From Blastobasis lacticolella (lineage: Eukaryota > Arthropoda > Insecta > Lepidoptera > Blastobasidae): a stretch of DNA of 64,000 nt. Position 1 is the first letter of the stretch. Each line of letters starts with the position of its first letter. Positions 56,107-64,000 of the stretch are shown piece after piece. The position numbers were made by a program, and so were the translations under genes. The notes below the pieces were generated by a model. That model worked only from the letters and a program-made list of their open reading frames with translations. It did not search any database and was not told the DNA's origin. The stretch is taken from the NCBI GenBank assembly GCA_905147135.1, contig LR990052.1, forward strand, positions 13,950,200 through 14,014,199, given 5' to 3'.

Positions 56107-56848
56107 AACTCCGTGACTGCGGCGTTTTGATTTAGGTACGACGGGGTGTTAAAGTTAGGCAAGCTTTCGGTGATTTCTTTTTGTGCGATATACATGAAAA
56201 TGAATAGGTACCAATAATAGAAACAATATTTTATTATAGAGCGATTAGGAAAAAAATTCATGAAATATCTTACAAACGAAAAATATCTTACTTTGTGTAG
56301 CATTTAATTAATCTCCAGGTAAACTATATCAGTTACACTTTCATTAAAAGCAATTCTAATACGAAAAACAAGTAGTTACCCCCACTCCGTGACTGCGTTA
56401 GGTACGATGGGGTGTTAAAGATTTTGAGGGCAAGCTTTCGAGGATTTTTTTGGGCGGATAGTGAATTGGTAGTAATAGGTAGGTTTTTGAAGATATACAA
56501 ACAAAGAAACGTGAAAAAAAAAAACTAAAAATGCCTTACTTAGTGTAGAATTAATACATAACGCATTTATCTTACACTCCAGGTGCTCTATTTTTGAATC
56601 GCTCACGTCGATTCCAACATTTTTCATTTTCGGCATAAAAAATTTCATATTTTTAAATCACATTGGCATACCGAAGATTACGGTTCAAAAATACGGTAAA
56701 TCAGCATCATGCATCAAAATATCGAAGTTTTCATGCCGAAAATCAAAATTGAAAAGCGTTCGAATCAAGGCGAGCGATTCCAAAATAGGGCCCCATTACA
56801 CTGTCATTACAAGCAATTCCAACACGAAAAACAAGTAGTAACCTCCGA
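56107..56848. repeat. Local tandem duplication, second copy interrupted
   Basis: Copy 1 (56107-56382) and copy 2 (56388-56848) share CTCCGTGACTGCG, TTAGGTACGA(C/T)GGGGTGTTAAAG, GGCAAGCTTTCG and AAATG-type spacers. They end alike: AGCAATTCTAATACGAAAAA-CAAGTAGTTACC against AGCAATTCCAACACGAAAAA-CAAGTAGTAACC. Copy 2 is longer because a MITE (56584-56793) sits inside it. Confidence 0.6.
56584..56793. mobile_element. ~210 bp MITE inside the duplication
   Basis: The left arm GTGCTCTATTTTTGAATCGC-TCACGTCGATTCCAAC pairs with the right arm (reverse complement GGGGCCCTATTTTGGAATCG-CTCGCCTTGATTCGAAC). The inner blocks TTTTCATTTTCGGCATAAAA and TTTTCATGCCGAAAATCAAA also pair. Relatives: 15135, 18540 and 57259. 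Confidence 0.65.
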
Positions 56849-57258
56849 CCTATCTGCCTCCGCACCTTAACTTTATGAATGTAAATTTCAATTTCGTCTA
56901 GACGTGTGAACGGGCCACTTTGCATGCAAACAAGATTCATTACTCCAACTATAAACTTAGAACTGGTTCTAGACTAAGTACCGCGTCTTTCCAGAAGCCA
57001 GGGGTTGTTGAAAAACAATCCATGTTTTCCGTTCTTTACACTCTGTGGAACTCTCACATGGAGTAATGAACACTTTCGCGGACTTAATTGTGATGTAGTT
57101 GGTTCAGCTACTTTCATGTTATGTGCTCGTTTTTCGAATAATGAAATGTTATAAAGTTAGTTATTTTATGTAGAATGAATAAACCTCGTCTGGTCTCATT
57201 AAAATTTGTGTGGGTCGATAATATGCTGAAGATGGTGATAATGCATTTATATTAGCAG

Positions 57259-57442
57259 TGACTCTATTTTTTAACCACTCGCCTCAAATCGAACGGTTTT
57301 AAATTTTTATTTTCGACCTGAAAAGTTCAGTATTTGGATGCGTGACACCAATGTACTTAATTAAAAAATATTGAATTTTTCATTCCGAAAATCAGAATGA
57401 AAAACCATTGAACTTAATGCAAGGGGTTCAAAATAAAGCACC
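57259..57442. mobile_element. MITE, same family as 56.6 kb
   Basis: The left GTGACTCTATTTTTTAACCA-CTCGCCTCAAATCGAACGG and the right TTTTCATTCCGAAAATCAGA-ATG ... AAGGGGTTCAAAATAAAGCACC are inverted relatives. More diverged than the 56.6 kb copy. Confidence 0.55.
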
Positions 57443-57759
57443 TAATCAACAGCTCATCAGTTCACTGTTTTTATTCAAATCAGTGACAAACTAATAGACA
57501 GCCAACTTGATAGAAAATGATAACTACCATAATACCTTCGATTCACACATTTAGGTTTCATGCGACAAAAACTCAGAATCACCAGCACTTTGTCACTATG
57601 AGAACCAAACGCGACTGCTGGTCACATATTTCAGATGGTTTCACTACAATCTCCGTTCATGCCTACCAAATTGGACTATCGACTACGCTGCAGTCCATTT
57701 AAAGGTCTACGGATCTCCTGAGTATTTTCCCTTCTAAACCCGTTAGTTCAAATTCCGAA

Positions 57760-58000
57760 CTACCCGTCTCGCGCTCCAGAGCGAACGTTTACAGTTTTAA
57801 TCTAATCTAATCAAGCTCTTGCCGTCACCGGCTATAAAACATTCAGGGGCGTCGTTGGCGGCGGGATAAGTCCGCAAGTGTAGTGCGCCCGCGGGAGCGA
57901 TGCGCGCGGGATGACCGCCCGTCTGTATAGGCGTTTAGGCAGAGGGTCGTGGTGAAGGGTAGACGGGCGGTTGAGACGCGTGTCGAGGAATCTTTTTTGC
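57760..58000. other. CpG-rich island with 11 bp hairpin
   Basis: GGGGCGTCGTTGGCGGCGGG and GTAGTGCGCCCGCGGGAGCG-ATGCGCGCGGGA. ACCGCCCGTCT (57913-57923) and its exact reverse complement (57961-57971) flank a 37 bp loop. No coding frame. Candidate regulatory or structured-RNA DNA. Confidence 0.3.
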
Positions 58001-58510
58001 AGGTTTGGTTAGGTTTCTTTGTGTTTTTGCGCGTAGTTTTATGGCATATCTTGTTATATCTGGATTCAGTGAATGTTTAAAGTTCTAAGGTTCTAATCTA
58101 ATCAAGCTTTATTGGCAATAATAATGGTTTAAGTATGAAGTTGCCGTTCTTTTCGGCCATAATTTATATTTACTCACTATTTATTTGATAACATGTTAAA
58201 ATTATGTCACGAAAATGAATAAAAAATACTTAAAGTTTCTACATGTATTTAAAAGTACATCTTTGTATTTATCGTCAGTTTTGACTCGTCGTTAACCAGG
58301 TATAAATTTATGACGTAGACCGTTATATTAAAAAGTGACATTTCCATATGTTAGCTGTTGTCTGATTTTACCAATTAATTTCCAAGAAGAATCCAAGAAG
58401 TTGTAAATTTTGCTTGTTTGAAAATTACAGTATACAATACGGCAATTACGCAGTCTGAGCGTGAGCCTCCCAACGCAAAAAATACATGTTTAAAGACCTA
58501 ATTTATACAG

Positions 58511-58775
58511 GCACGTCACGTGAAAGAGGCGCCGTTGGCGGTAGGAAAATCTACAGATATGGCGATATGGATTCCGCTCGAGTTGTATGACAGGTTAAAC
58601 GACGCTACAGACGAAATGTACACACCACGCGGCCGTGTGGTGGAAAATGAGCAAAGCAGCATTTTCCATTTTTATATTCATAACACTGCGATCTCTGAAT
58701 CAATGTGTCTCTGATTTTAACTGTATCTACTGTTTTATGTTTTGTATGAGCAATAAAGTGTTTATCTATCTACCT
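58511..58775 (+). CDS. Weak terminal-exon candidate
   Basis: After an acceptor-like TAATTTATACAG, an open frame of 67 codons runs from 58511 to a TGA at 58712-58714. A polyadenylation signal AATAAA follows at 58752. The peptide contains WIPLELYDRLNDATDEMY and ends ISESMCL. The G/C-ending codons near its start are above background. I recognise no family. The CAATAAAGTGTTTATCTATC ending also resembles LINE 3' ends of this genome, so a retroposon remnant is the main alternative. Confidence 0.25.
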
Positions 58776-58959
58776 ATTAATCCCGAGATTATGGCAATAG
58801 CCTCCCCTTTTGTGGGAGATGCTTTAAGTCCTACAGTGGACTGTTATGCGTTGTAAACATACGACAAACTAATTACTTGCAATGTCCAATTAAATATCTT
58901 AATTTTATTCATATTCGTAATAAATCTCTTAAAAATTACACCATCACAATTATTGCTGC

Positions 58960-59250
58960 CATACAGTGTGCATATAATCTGCGACGAAAGGTTTAGTAAA
59001 CATTTACTCGCAGATTAATTGAATCGGCATCACCAATAAGCAAGCGTTTGGAACGCCCGTCTGCGCGCGGTTTTAATGTCGCAAACAAACGATTGGGCCC
59101 TCAACGACTTGCCGGCAAAGGGGTAGGTGAGACTCCCGGCTAATGTTCACATTTTAATGTTGGTAAGAATGCTCAGCCTACACGTCTAATTAAAGTCCGA
59201 CCGTGATTAAATTGCTCATACTTTACGTGGGCCCTCGAAACGACTCGACA
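58960..59250. other. GC-richer patch
   Basis: CGTTTGGAACGCCCGTCTGC-GCGCGG, CGCAAACAAACGATTGGGCC and ACTTGCCGGCAAAGGGG, with homeodomain-like CTAATTAAAG nearby. Candidate conserved non-coding DNA. Confidence 0.3.
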
Positions 59251-59670
59251 GTTTTCACTCTGCTTTTGATAGGTACCTTTTTACAATACATGCCTAGACG
59301 CTACCACCGTCTCTTCTGGCATCTACGTAACCGTAGTTTTGTAACTGGTTGAGAAGGATGAAAAATTATTTTAGTACGAAACCAGTTTGGAAAGTATTTT
59401 TCTTGTTTCTGCTAATTACGAAAGAGGATAAACGCAGGAGAGGAGAGAGGGACATTAAAATCTACAAGGAACGATCCTACAAATGTCCCAAGACCGGCAA
59501 AGTTGTTGCTGGTGTATAAACACCCATAGGGACGGCGGTGATGAATTTCCATGTATCCCATTCGCACTTTTGTCTCCTTGTATTAGACGAAATAGAGTCA
59601 AAACAGAATGTCAATTGAATATCTAATGTCACATCGCTATTCTGTATTTATTCCACTTTCTTTTGCTCGA

Positions 59671-59964
59671 GGAGCGTCGGCCGAGTGGTTAAGGTATCCG
59701 ACTCGTAAGCGAGAGGTATCGGGTTCAAATCCTACTGCGGTCATGTACCAATGACTCTTTTCTGACTAATGTACATTGTTTTGACCGATGTTCTTACATA
59801 CATATTCAGGCGACTAAATGTGAAACCATGATCCAATCTTCTCAGGGTCCCCTGGTAGCTGGGTGATGGAGATCAGATAGCAGTCGCTCCCCTGTAATTA
59901 TCTGATTTACCAATTCCTGGATCATGGTCATGCGGACTCCGGGCCCTCGTGATAGAGAACACAA
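59671..59964 (+). mobile_element. SINE family B, nearly full length
   Basis: The head GGAGCGTCGGCCGAGTGGTT-AAGG and GGTATCGGGTTCAAATCCTA (B box with one change) is followed by the full body. It ends at GATAGAGAACACAAA, just before the final ATTAACGCC tail. Confidence 0.8.
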
Positions 59965-59998
59965 AGCTTGTTGTGGATTGTTGTAATGTTATATCTAT

Positions 59999-60041
59999 AA
60001 TATTTATTTGTAAACATAGGTAATTATTACAAATAAATATT
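59999..60041. repeat. Perfect 15 bp inverted repeat
   Basis: AATATTTATTTGTAA, 13 nt spacer, then its exact reverse complement. AT-rich; no other element features. Confidence 0.65.
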
Positions 60042-60139
60042 CCGGATATCATGATACATACATCACATAATTATGTACAGTGTCAAATAATTCTGAAATA
60101 CTTTTTTAATATGTATCTCTTCCCTGTTTATCGGGCCAT

Positions 60140-61440
60140 AAATTCAATCTATTTTTATTGAGGTTCAAATGTAATTGCGACCCGCGTTACTAAGTTAGCC
60201 TCCGAATTTCGGGCCAACTCTTTCAGCCAATAAAAATATTAAATCGGGGCTATGAAGGGGCAATAACAATTTCAGTTAATATTAATCGTTTTTCTTTAGC
60301 GACCCTTCCGGGATGGGCGATTTGCTTTATTTTCCCTGTTATTTGTCCCAAGGGGATAACTATGATATATTTATTATTACGCCAGGACTACGGGAAGACA
60401 CTCGAGAGATGTGTTCTGTACTTTTATTGGTATCGATAATTTGTTATTATGGGCATTACCGTTTTTATTACCGTTTCGATTGTGGGTTGACAGGGAAAGT
60501 ACTAATTTAGATTACATCTCTAATTAATGGTAGGTATTACAATTCATGGACGTGATCTAATATCTAAGAGTTTAATGAGTAAGAGTCATTTAATAAAGAT
60601 TTAGACAAAATCAGGTAATAAGGTTAAGTGTGGCTTTTCCTAAATTTTTTCGAGAATACGTTAAGTTGGTTTTAGAATCCGAAACATGATTCCCTTCTAT
60701 AATATGGCAAAAACGCAACGTTTCTCAAAATGCTTATTTTATTCAATATCAGAATCTATCGCACATCCCCTGACAGGCATACCCTTTACATATCCCTAGA
60801 AATCTAGTAACAATCCGGCCACAAACCTTCCTTTCAAAAATCACCCCACAACCTTATAAAATGAGTTAATTAAAACACACTCATGACGTGCCATCAATTC
60901 ACACCGATACGCAATCGAATCAAGCGCAGCACTCGCTAACGACCAAACTGCGTTCTAATCATGAACACGTCAAAAATGGATATCAAAAATTGAATTCGAG
61001 ACCGGTTTTTTTTCTTTTACACAGGGGCGAGGGCTTCAAATGGCCAGATCAACTCAATAAGGGGTATAAGGGGTACCGTGTTTACTCGCTGCCCGCAAAC
61101 GGGCTTTTTTACATTTTGTCAAACCTTCCAAACTGTATTTGCCCGGTGTCGTGAAGGCATTGTGTCGCACCGACAATAGCCGAGGGATATTTCGTTCTAT
61201 TTTCGCTTTTTGGCAAGCACGTTTCGGAGTTTTTACTCTTTTCCGGGTGTCGGCGCGTGCGTTCCGATTTTCCGATACGGTTCACGTCAAACTTGACTGG
61301 CGCTTGTTTTGCGCGTTTTCGGTTTTGATTGGCTTGGCTGGTGACATGTCAATGGAAACGCTTCGGGCTGTTTTGTTTTGCATGCGGTGATTGACCGACG
61401 GTTTGCAGTGCAAGTGTTTTAAACGCAATGGTCATTAGAA
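60140..61440. other. Island-rich non-coding DNA
   Basis: GC-richer patches at 60175-60350 (TGCGACCCGCGTTACTAAGT, GACCCTTCCGGGATGGGCG) and 61070-61400 (GTGTCGCACCGACAATAGCC, GGTGTCGGCGCGTGCG). Open frames here have no known domain. Candidate regulatory DNA. Confidence 0.35.
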
Positions 61441-61445
61441 TGTGC

Positions 61446-61577
61446 GGTTCTCCTGGTAGTAGGGTCACGGAGGTCAGATAGCAGATGCTTAACTGATCTA
61501 CCAAATCCTGGATCATGGTCAAGGCAGACGTCGGGCCCTAGCGCGAGAGCGCTACCGGGACATTAATGCTAAGATAA
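61446..61577 (+). mobile_element. SINE family B 3' half
   Basis: TCTCCTGGTAGTAGGGTCAC-GGAGGTCAGATAGCAG, CTGGATCATGGTCAAGGCAG and GCGCGAGAGCGCTACCGGGA-CATTAATGCTAAGAT. An internal stretch around CTCCACTGTAATTACC is deleted. Confidence 0.7.
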
Positions 61578-61933
61578 TTATTTTAGTCATTATAATGTTC
61601 GGAACCGTGTTTGGACTTCCTAAATCCCTGTATGTTGTCCTAAAATAGCTTTTGTTGAACTTCGACCGACAATCGAACTTTGCAGCCAGCATGGCATAAC
61701 CGCTGGACCACTTATCAGATTTCTGGGGCAGCCAACCTACAGGTTTTCTTCCTACTTTCCTACCCCCTACTTTTTAACGATTGCTCTTACAATCGTTCAA
61801 ATATTTAATGTCCTACTCAATAAATTTTTTTTTTTGTTACTTTTTTCTCGAGGGATACGATGTGTTAGATAATGGCACAAAACAGGTTACCTATAACCAG
61901 CTCATTATTTAAATTCATTTATTTAACAAACTG

Positions 61934-62655
61934 ACAGCGCCTCTCAACAAGTAGGTCTTAAAATGAACATGGACAAGACGAAAATTATGTCGAATGTCCA
62001 TGTTGTGCCTACTCCAGTGACAGTTGGAGGCACTCCACTTGAAGTTGTTGACGACTATACATACCTAGGACAAATAGTCCGGCTAGGTAGGTCCAATTTC
62101 GAGAAAGAGGTCAATCGACGAATCCAACACGGTTGGGCAGCGTTCGGGAAGCTACGCCACATATTTTCGTCCCAATTACCGCAGTGTCTCAAGACGAAGG
62201 TCTTTGACCAATGTGTGTTGCCAGTGATGACTTACGGAGCTGAAACGTGGCCACTCACTATGGGCTTTATAAGAAAGCTAAGCTATAAAGAAACAGTTAC
62301 CCAAAGGGCAATGGAAAGAGCTATGCTCGGAGTTTCTTTGCGCGATCGAGTCAGAAATGAGGAGATCCGCAAGCGAACCAAGGTCACCGACATAGCTCTA
62401 AGGATTGCCAGACTGAAGTGGCAGTGGGCAGGGCACATAGCTCGAAGAACAGATGGCCGATGGGGCAGTAAAGTTCTCGAGTGGCGACCACGTACCGGTA
62501 GACGCAGCGTGGGTAGGCCTCCTACAAGGTGGACCGACGACCTGGTAAGGATCGCAGGTACCAGCTGGATGCGGAAAGCACAGGACCGGTCTTTGTGGAG
62601 ATCTCTGGGGGAGGCCTATGCCCAGCAGTGGGCGTCTTCTGGCTGATATGATGAA
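61934..62655 (+). pseudogene. RTE-type LINE, 5'-truncated C-terminal ORF
   Basis: An uninterrupted frame of 227 codons from ATG 61963 to TGA 62646, extending open about ten codons upstream, encodes the end of an RTE-clade retrotransposon polyprotein. The order is LKMNMDKTKIM, VVDDYTYLGQIV, a thumb/connection stretch with LPVMTYGAETWPLT, QRAMERAMLGVSLRDRVRNE, then RLKWQWAGHIARRTDGRWGS, GRRSVGRPPTRWTDDLVR and WRSLGEAYAQQW. The endonuclease and the catalytic YADD part (normally about 700 residues more) are missing, so it cannot move by itself. No frameshift or stop in the remaining part suggests a fairly recent insertion. The 3' end follows the stop closely (TGATATGATGAAC), as usual for RTE. Confidence 0.85.
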
Positions 62656-62979
62656 CAAACTGACAAGTTAAGTAAGTAATATAGGTAGGTACTAATCAAT
62701 ACTTTAGTGTCGAAAAAGAAGACCGAAGGTCATTAACTTTATTACATTACATTCATAATATTCTGTTGTACTTGGGCCTCCACCACATGAGTGAGGGTAT
62801 AGCCATAATTTTTATGCTTTGGAACAACAATAATTACGTAGTTACATCATTAAAGTACCTTTGATGTGAAAAAGTGGCGCACATTAGAAATTATTACCTA
62901 GCAAGATAGGTATTATACCAAAATTACGTTGGCGTGGAGGAGGATCATCACTCATCATTTCACAGTACATTTACTCCGC
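62656..62979. other. AT-rich spacer
   Basis: No gene or element recognised. Confidence 0.5.
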
Positions 62980-64000
62980 TCTCCACGCGGGGTCTTTTGT
63001 CCACGCCGAGTATGGAGGGTAGCCGCCGAGTCACCTTATCTCCTTGTACCTAATACTTGCCGCTTTATGCCAGCACATTGAAATAAACATGCCGTCACTC
63101 AGCAATTCAGAGCCGCAGAGAATAGCGGAGAAACACAGTGGCCCACAAAGTTCCGCCGCCTCCCGGCCGGGTGGGCGTCCTGCCTACAGGCTTAGGCGGC
63201 TATTTCAGTCGCTTTTAATAATAAAGAAGCAATAAAGAGCTCCGGCTTTACCCGTTTTCAATAAACACCTTTATCGATTATTCAGCCGCCGTCCATACTT
63301 ACAGCTTCGGCGCCGCGCCATAGACAGAGAGTTGGCAAACTAATTCACGACACAGGCATAGCTCGGGGCTCGGGGCTCGCGGGTGGGGGGAGGGGGTGGT
63401 CGGTGTCCGGCGCCGGGGGAGGGGCGCTGGGCGGCGCCGACCAATCCCCGCGCGCCACCCACCCTGCCCCGCCCACCTCACCTGCGCCTCACCATTAAGC
63501 CTGGCTTTCCTTGTACTTTTTTCGCGGACCTCGCATCCGTTCGCTGGCGCCGTCTTCATTTTATTTTCTCTCCTTTATTCCTCCTTCCCGGCTCGCCTCC
63601 TATTTTACGCCCGCCGGCGTAGGTAGCGAACCTTTTGTGAATACGAATGCTGGGCAGGTATCCGAGCTCGTTAGTTGCGGGCCCAATATGTAAAGTGGCG
63701 GGTCTTCGCATGCTTCGTACATAACGTGGGTAGACCGGTATCTGTGTAGCAGAACCGTGAGGCTTAATTAAAAAGCCGCGAGGCGGCGGATGCTGCCGTA
63801 GCGCGGGAAAGTTCCGTTTACGAGCGATGTCGCTGGCTGCGGCCGCGTAATAAACTTTTAACTTCCATATCGACCCGCGAAAAGTTGTCGACGAAAGTAA
63901 TCTGGGCCAACCTTGCTCCACATTTTGTTTCAATGGCCCGCCGGCCGGCCGTATGCAAGTGTCCCTCGCAGGGTGAACGATCCCCACATCGATGAACTTC
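62980..64000. promoter_or_regulatory. CpG-rich block at window end, promoter-like
   Basis: One of the two most CpG-dense stretches. Patches include CCTCCCGGCCGGGTGGGCGT near 63160, GGCTCGGGGCTCGCGGGTGG-GGGGAGGGGG near 63370, GGCGGCGCCGACC near 63430 and CGCCGGCCGGCCG near 63940. Long overlapping frames on both strands are P/R/A/G-rich without a domain. A promoter, first exon or enhancer cluster is likely. Direction is not visible. Confidence 0.35.

Noticed and set aside
61963..62646. Possible host gene of 227 codons
   Set aside because: The motif order is that of the RTE LINE C-terminus, so it is a transposon remnant.
63299..63987. Several 60-143 codon frames on both strands
   Set aside because: All overlap in a CpG-dense block and are Pro/Arg/Ala/Gly-rich. 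Composition, not coding, explains them.

Overview
The window reads as nuclear DNA of a lepidopteran (moth or butterfly) and is almost entirely non-coding. The evidence is the repeat content: short Helitrons with TC starts and CTAG ends, two tRNA-derived SINE families, an RTE-type LINE, LINE 3' tails with the TGACCACTTTCCATCAGGTG block, and many foldback MITEs. No complete gene is present. Nearly all open frames are under 110 codons and are either chance frames or transposon remnants. I cannot name the species.

Layout. 1-9.7 kb: Helitrons, a Tc1/mariner-type MITE, a LINE reverse transcriptase fragment and SINEs. 9.9-10.3 kb: a GC-richer island. 11-24 kb: dense repeats, including a degenerate ~62 bp minisatellite (12.6-13.46 kb), a 121 bp satellite (19.66-19.98 kb), two MITE families, a LINE C-terminus and a 5S rRNA-derived fragment. 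24.2 kb: a candidate minus-strand exon of 125 bp. 25.0-26.1 kb: a CpG-rich block that could be a promoter or first exon. 28-34.9 kb: SINE fragments, palindromes and a second site of the 120-121 bp satellite. 34.99-35.10 kb: the best coding candidate, a 109 bp plus-strand exon with an ATG just after a splice acceptor. It encodes an eh1-like motif (YSIRHLLQL), which suggests the start of a transcriptional repressor. 35.9-41 kb: a SINE cluster, including one full-length copy with perfect 15 bp target-site duplications. 41.7-64 kb: AT-rich DNA with repeated GC-richer islands lacking long frames, as expected of conserved regulatory DNA in a large intron or gene desert next to a developmental gene, with further SINEs, MITEs and a 5'-truncated RTE at 62 kb.

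Reading of the whole (inference): the CpG-rich block near 25.5 kb, the eh1-bearing exon near 35 kb and the GC islands downstream could belong to one developmental transcription-factor locus whose DNA-binding domain lies outside the window. The repeats are an ordinary lepidopteran load, but they record a sequence of insertions: a local duplication at 56 kb later hit by a MITE, a SINE split by foreign sequence at 48.6-49.2 kb, and a duplicated SINE fragment at 31.4 kb. I found no convincing functional tRNA or rRNA gene, CRISPR array, virus or new multi-gene system.
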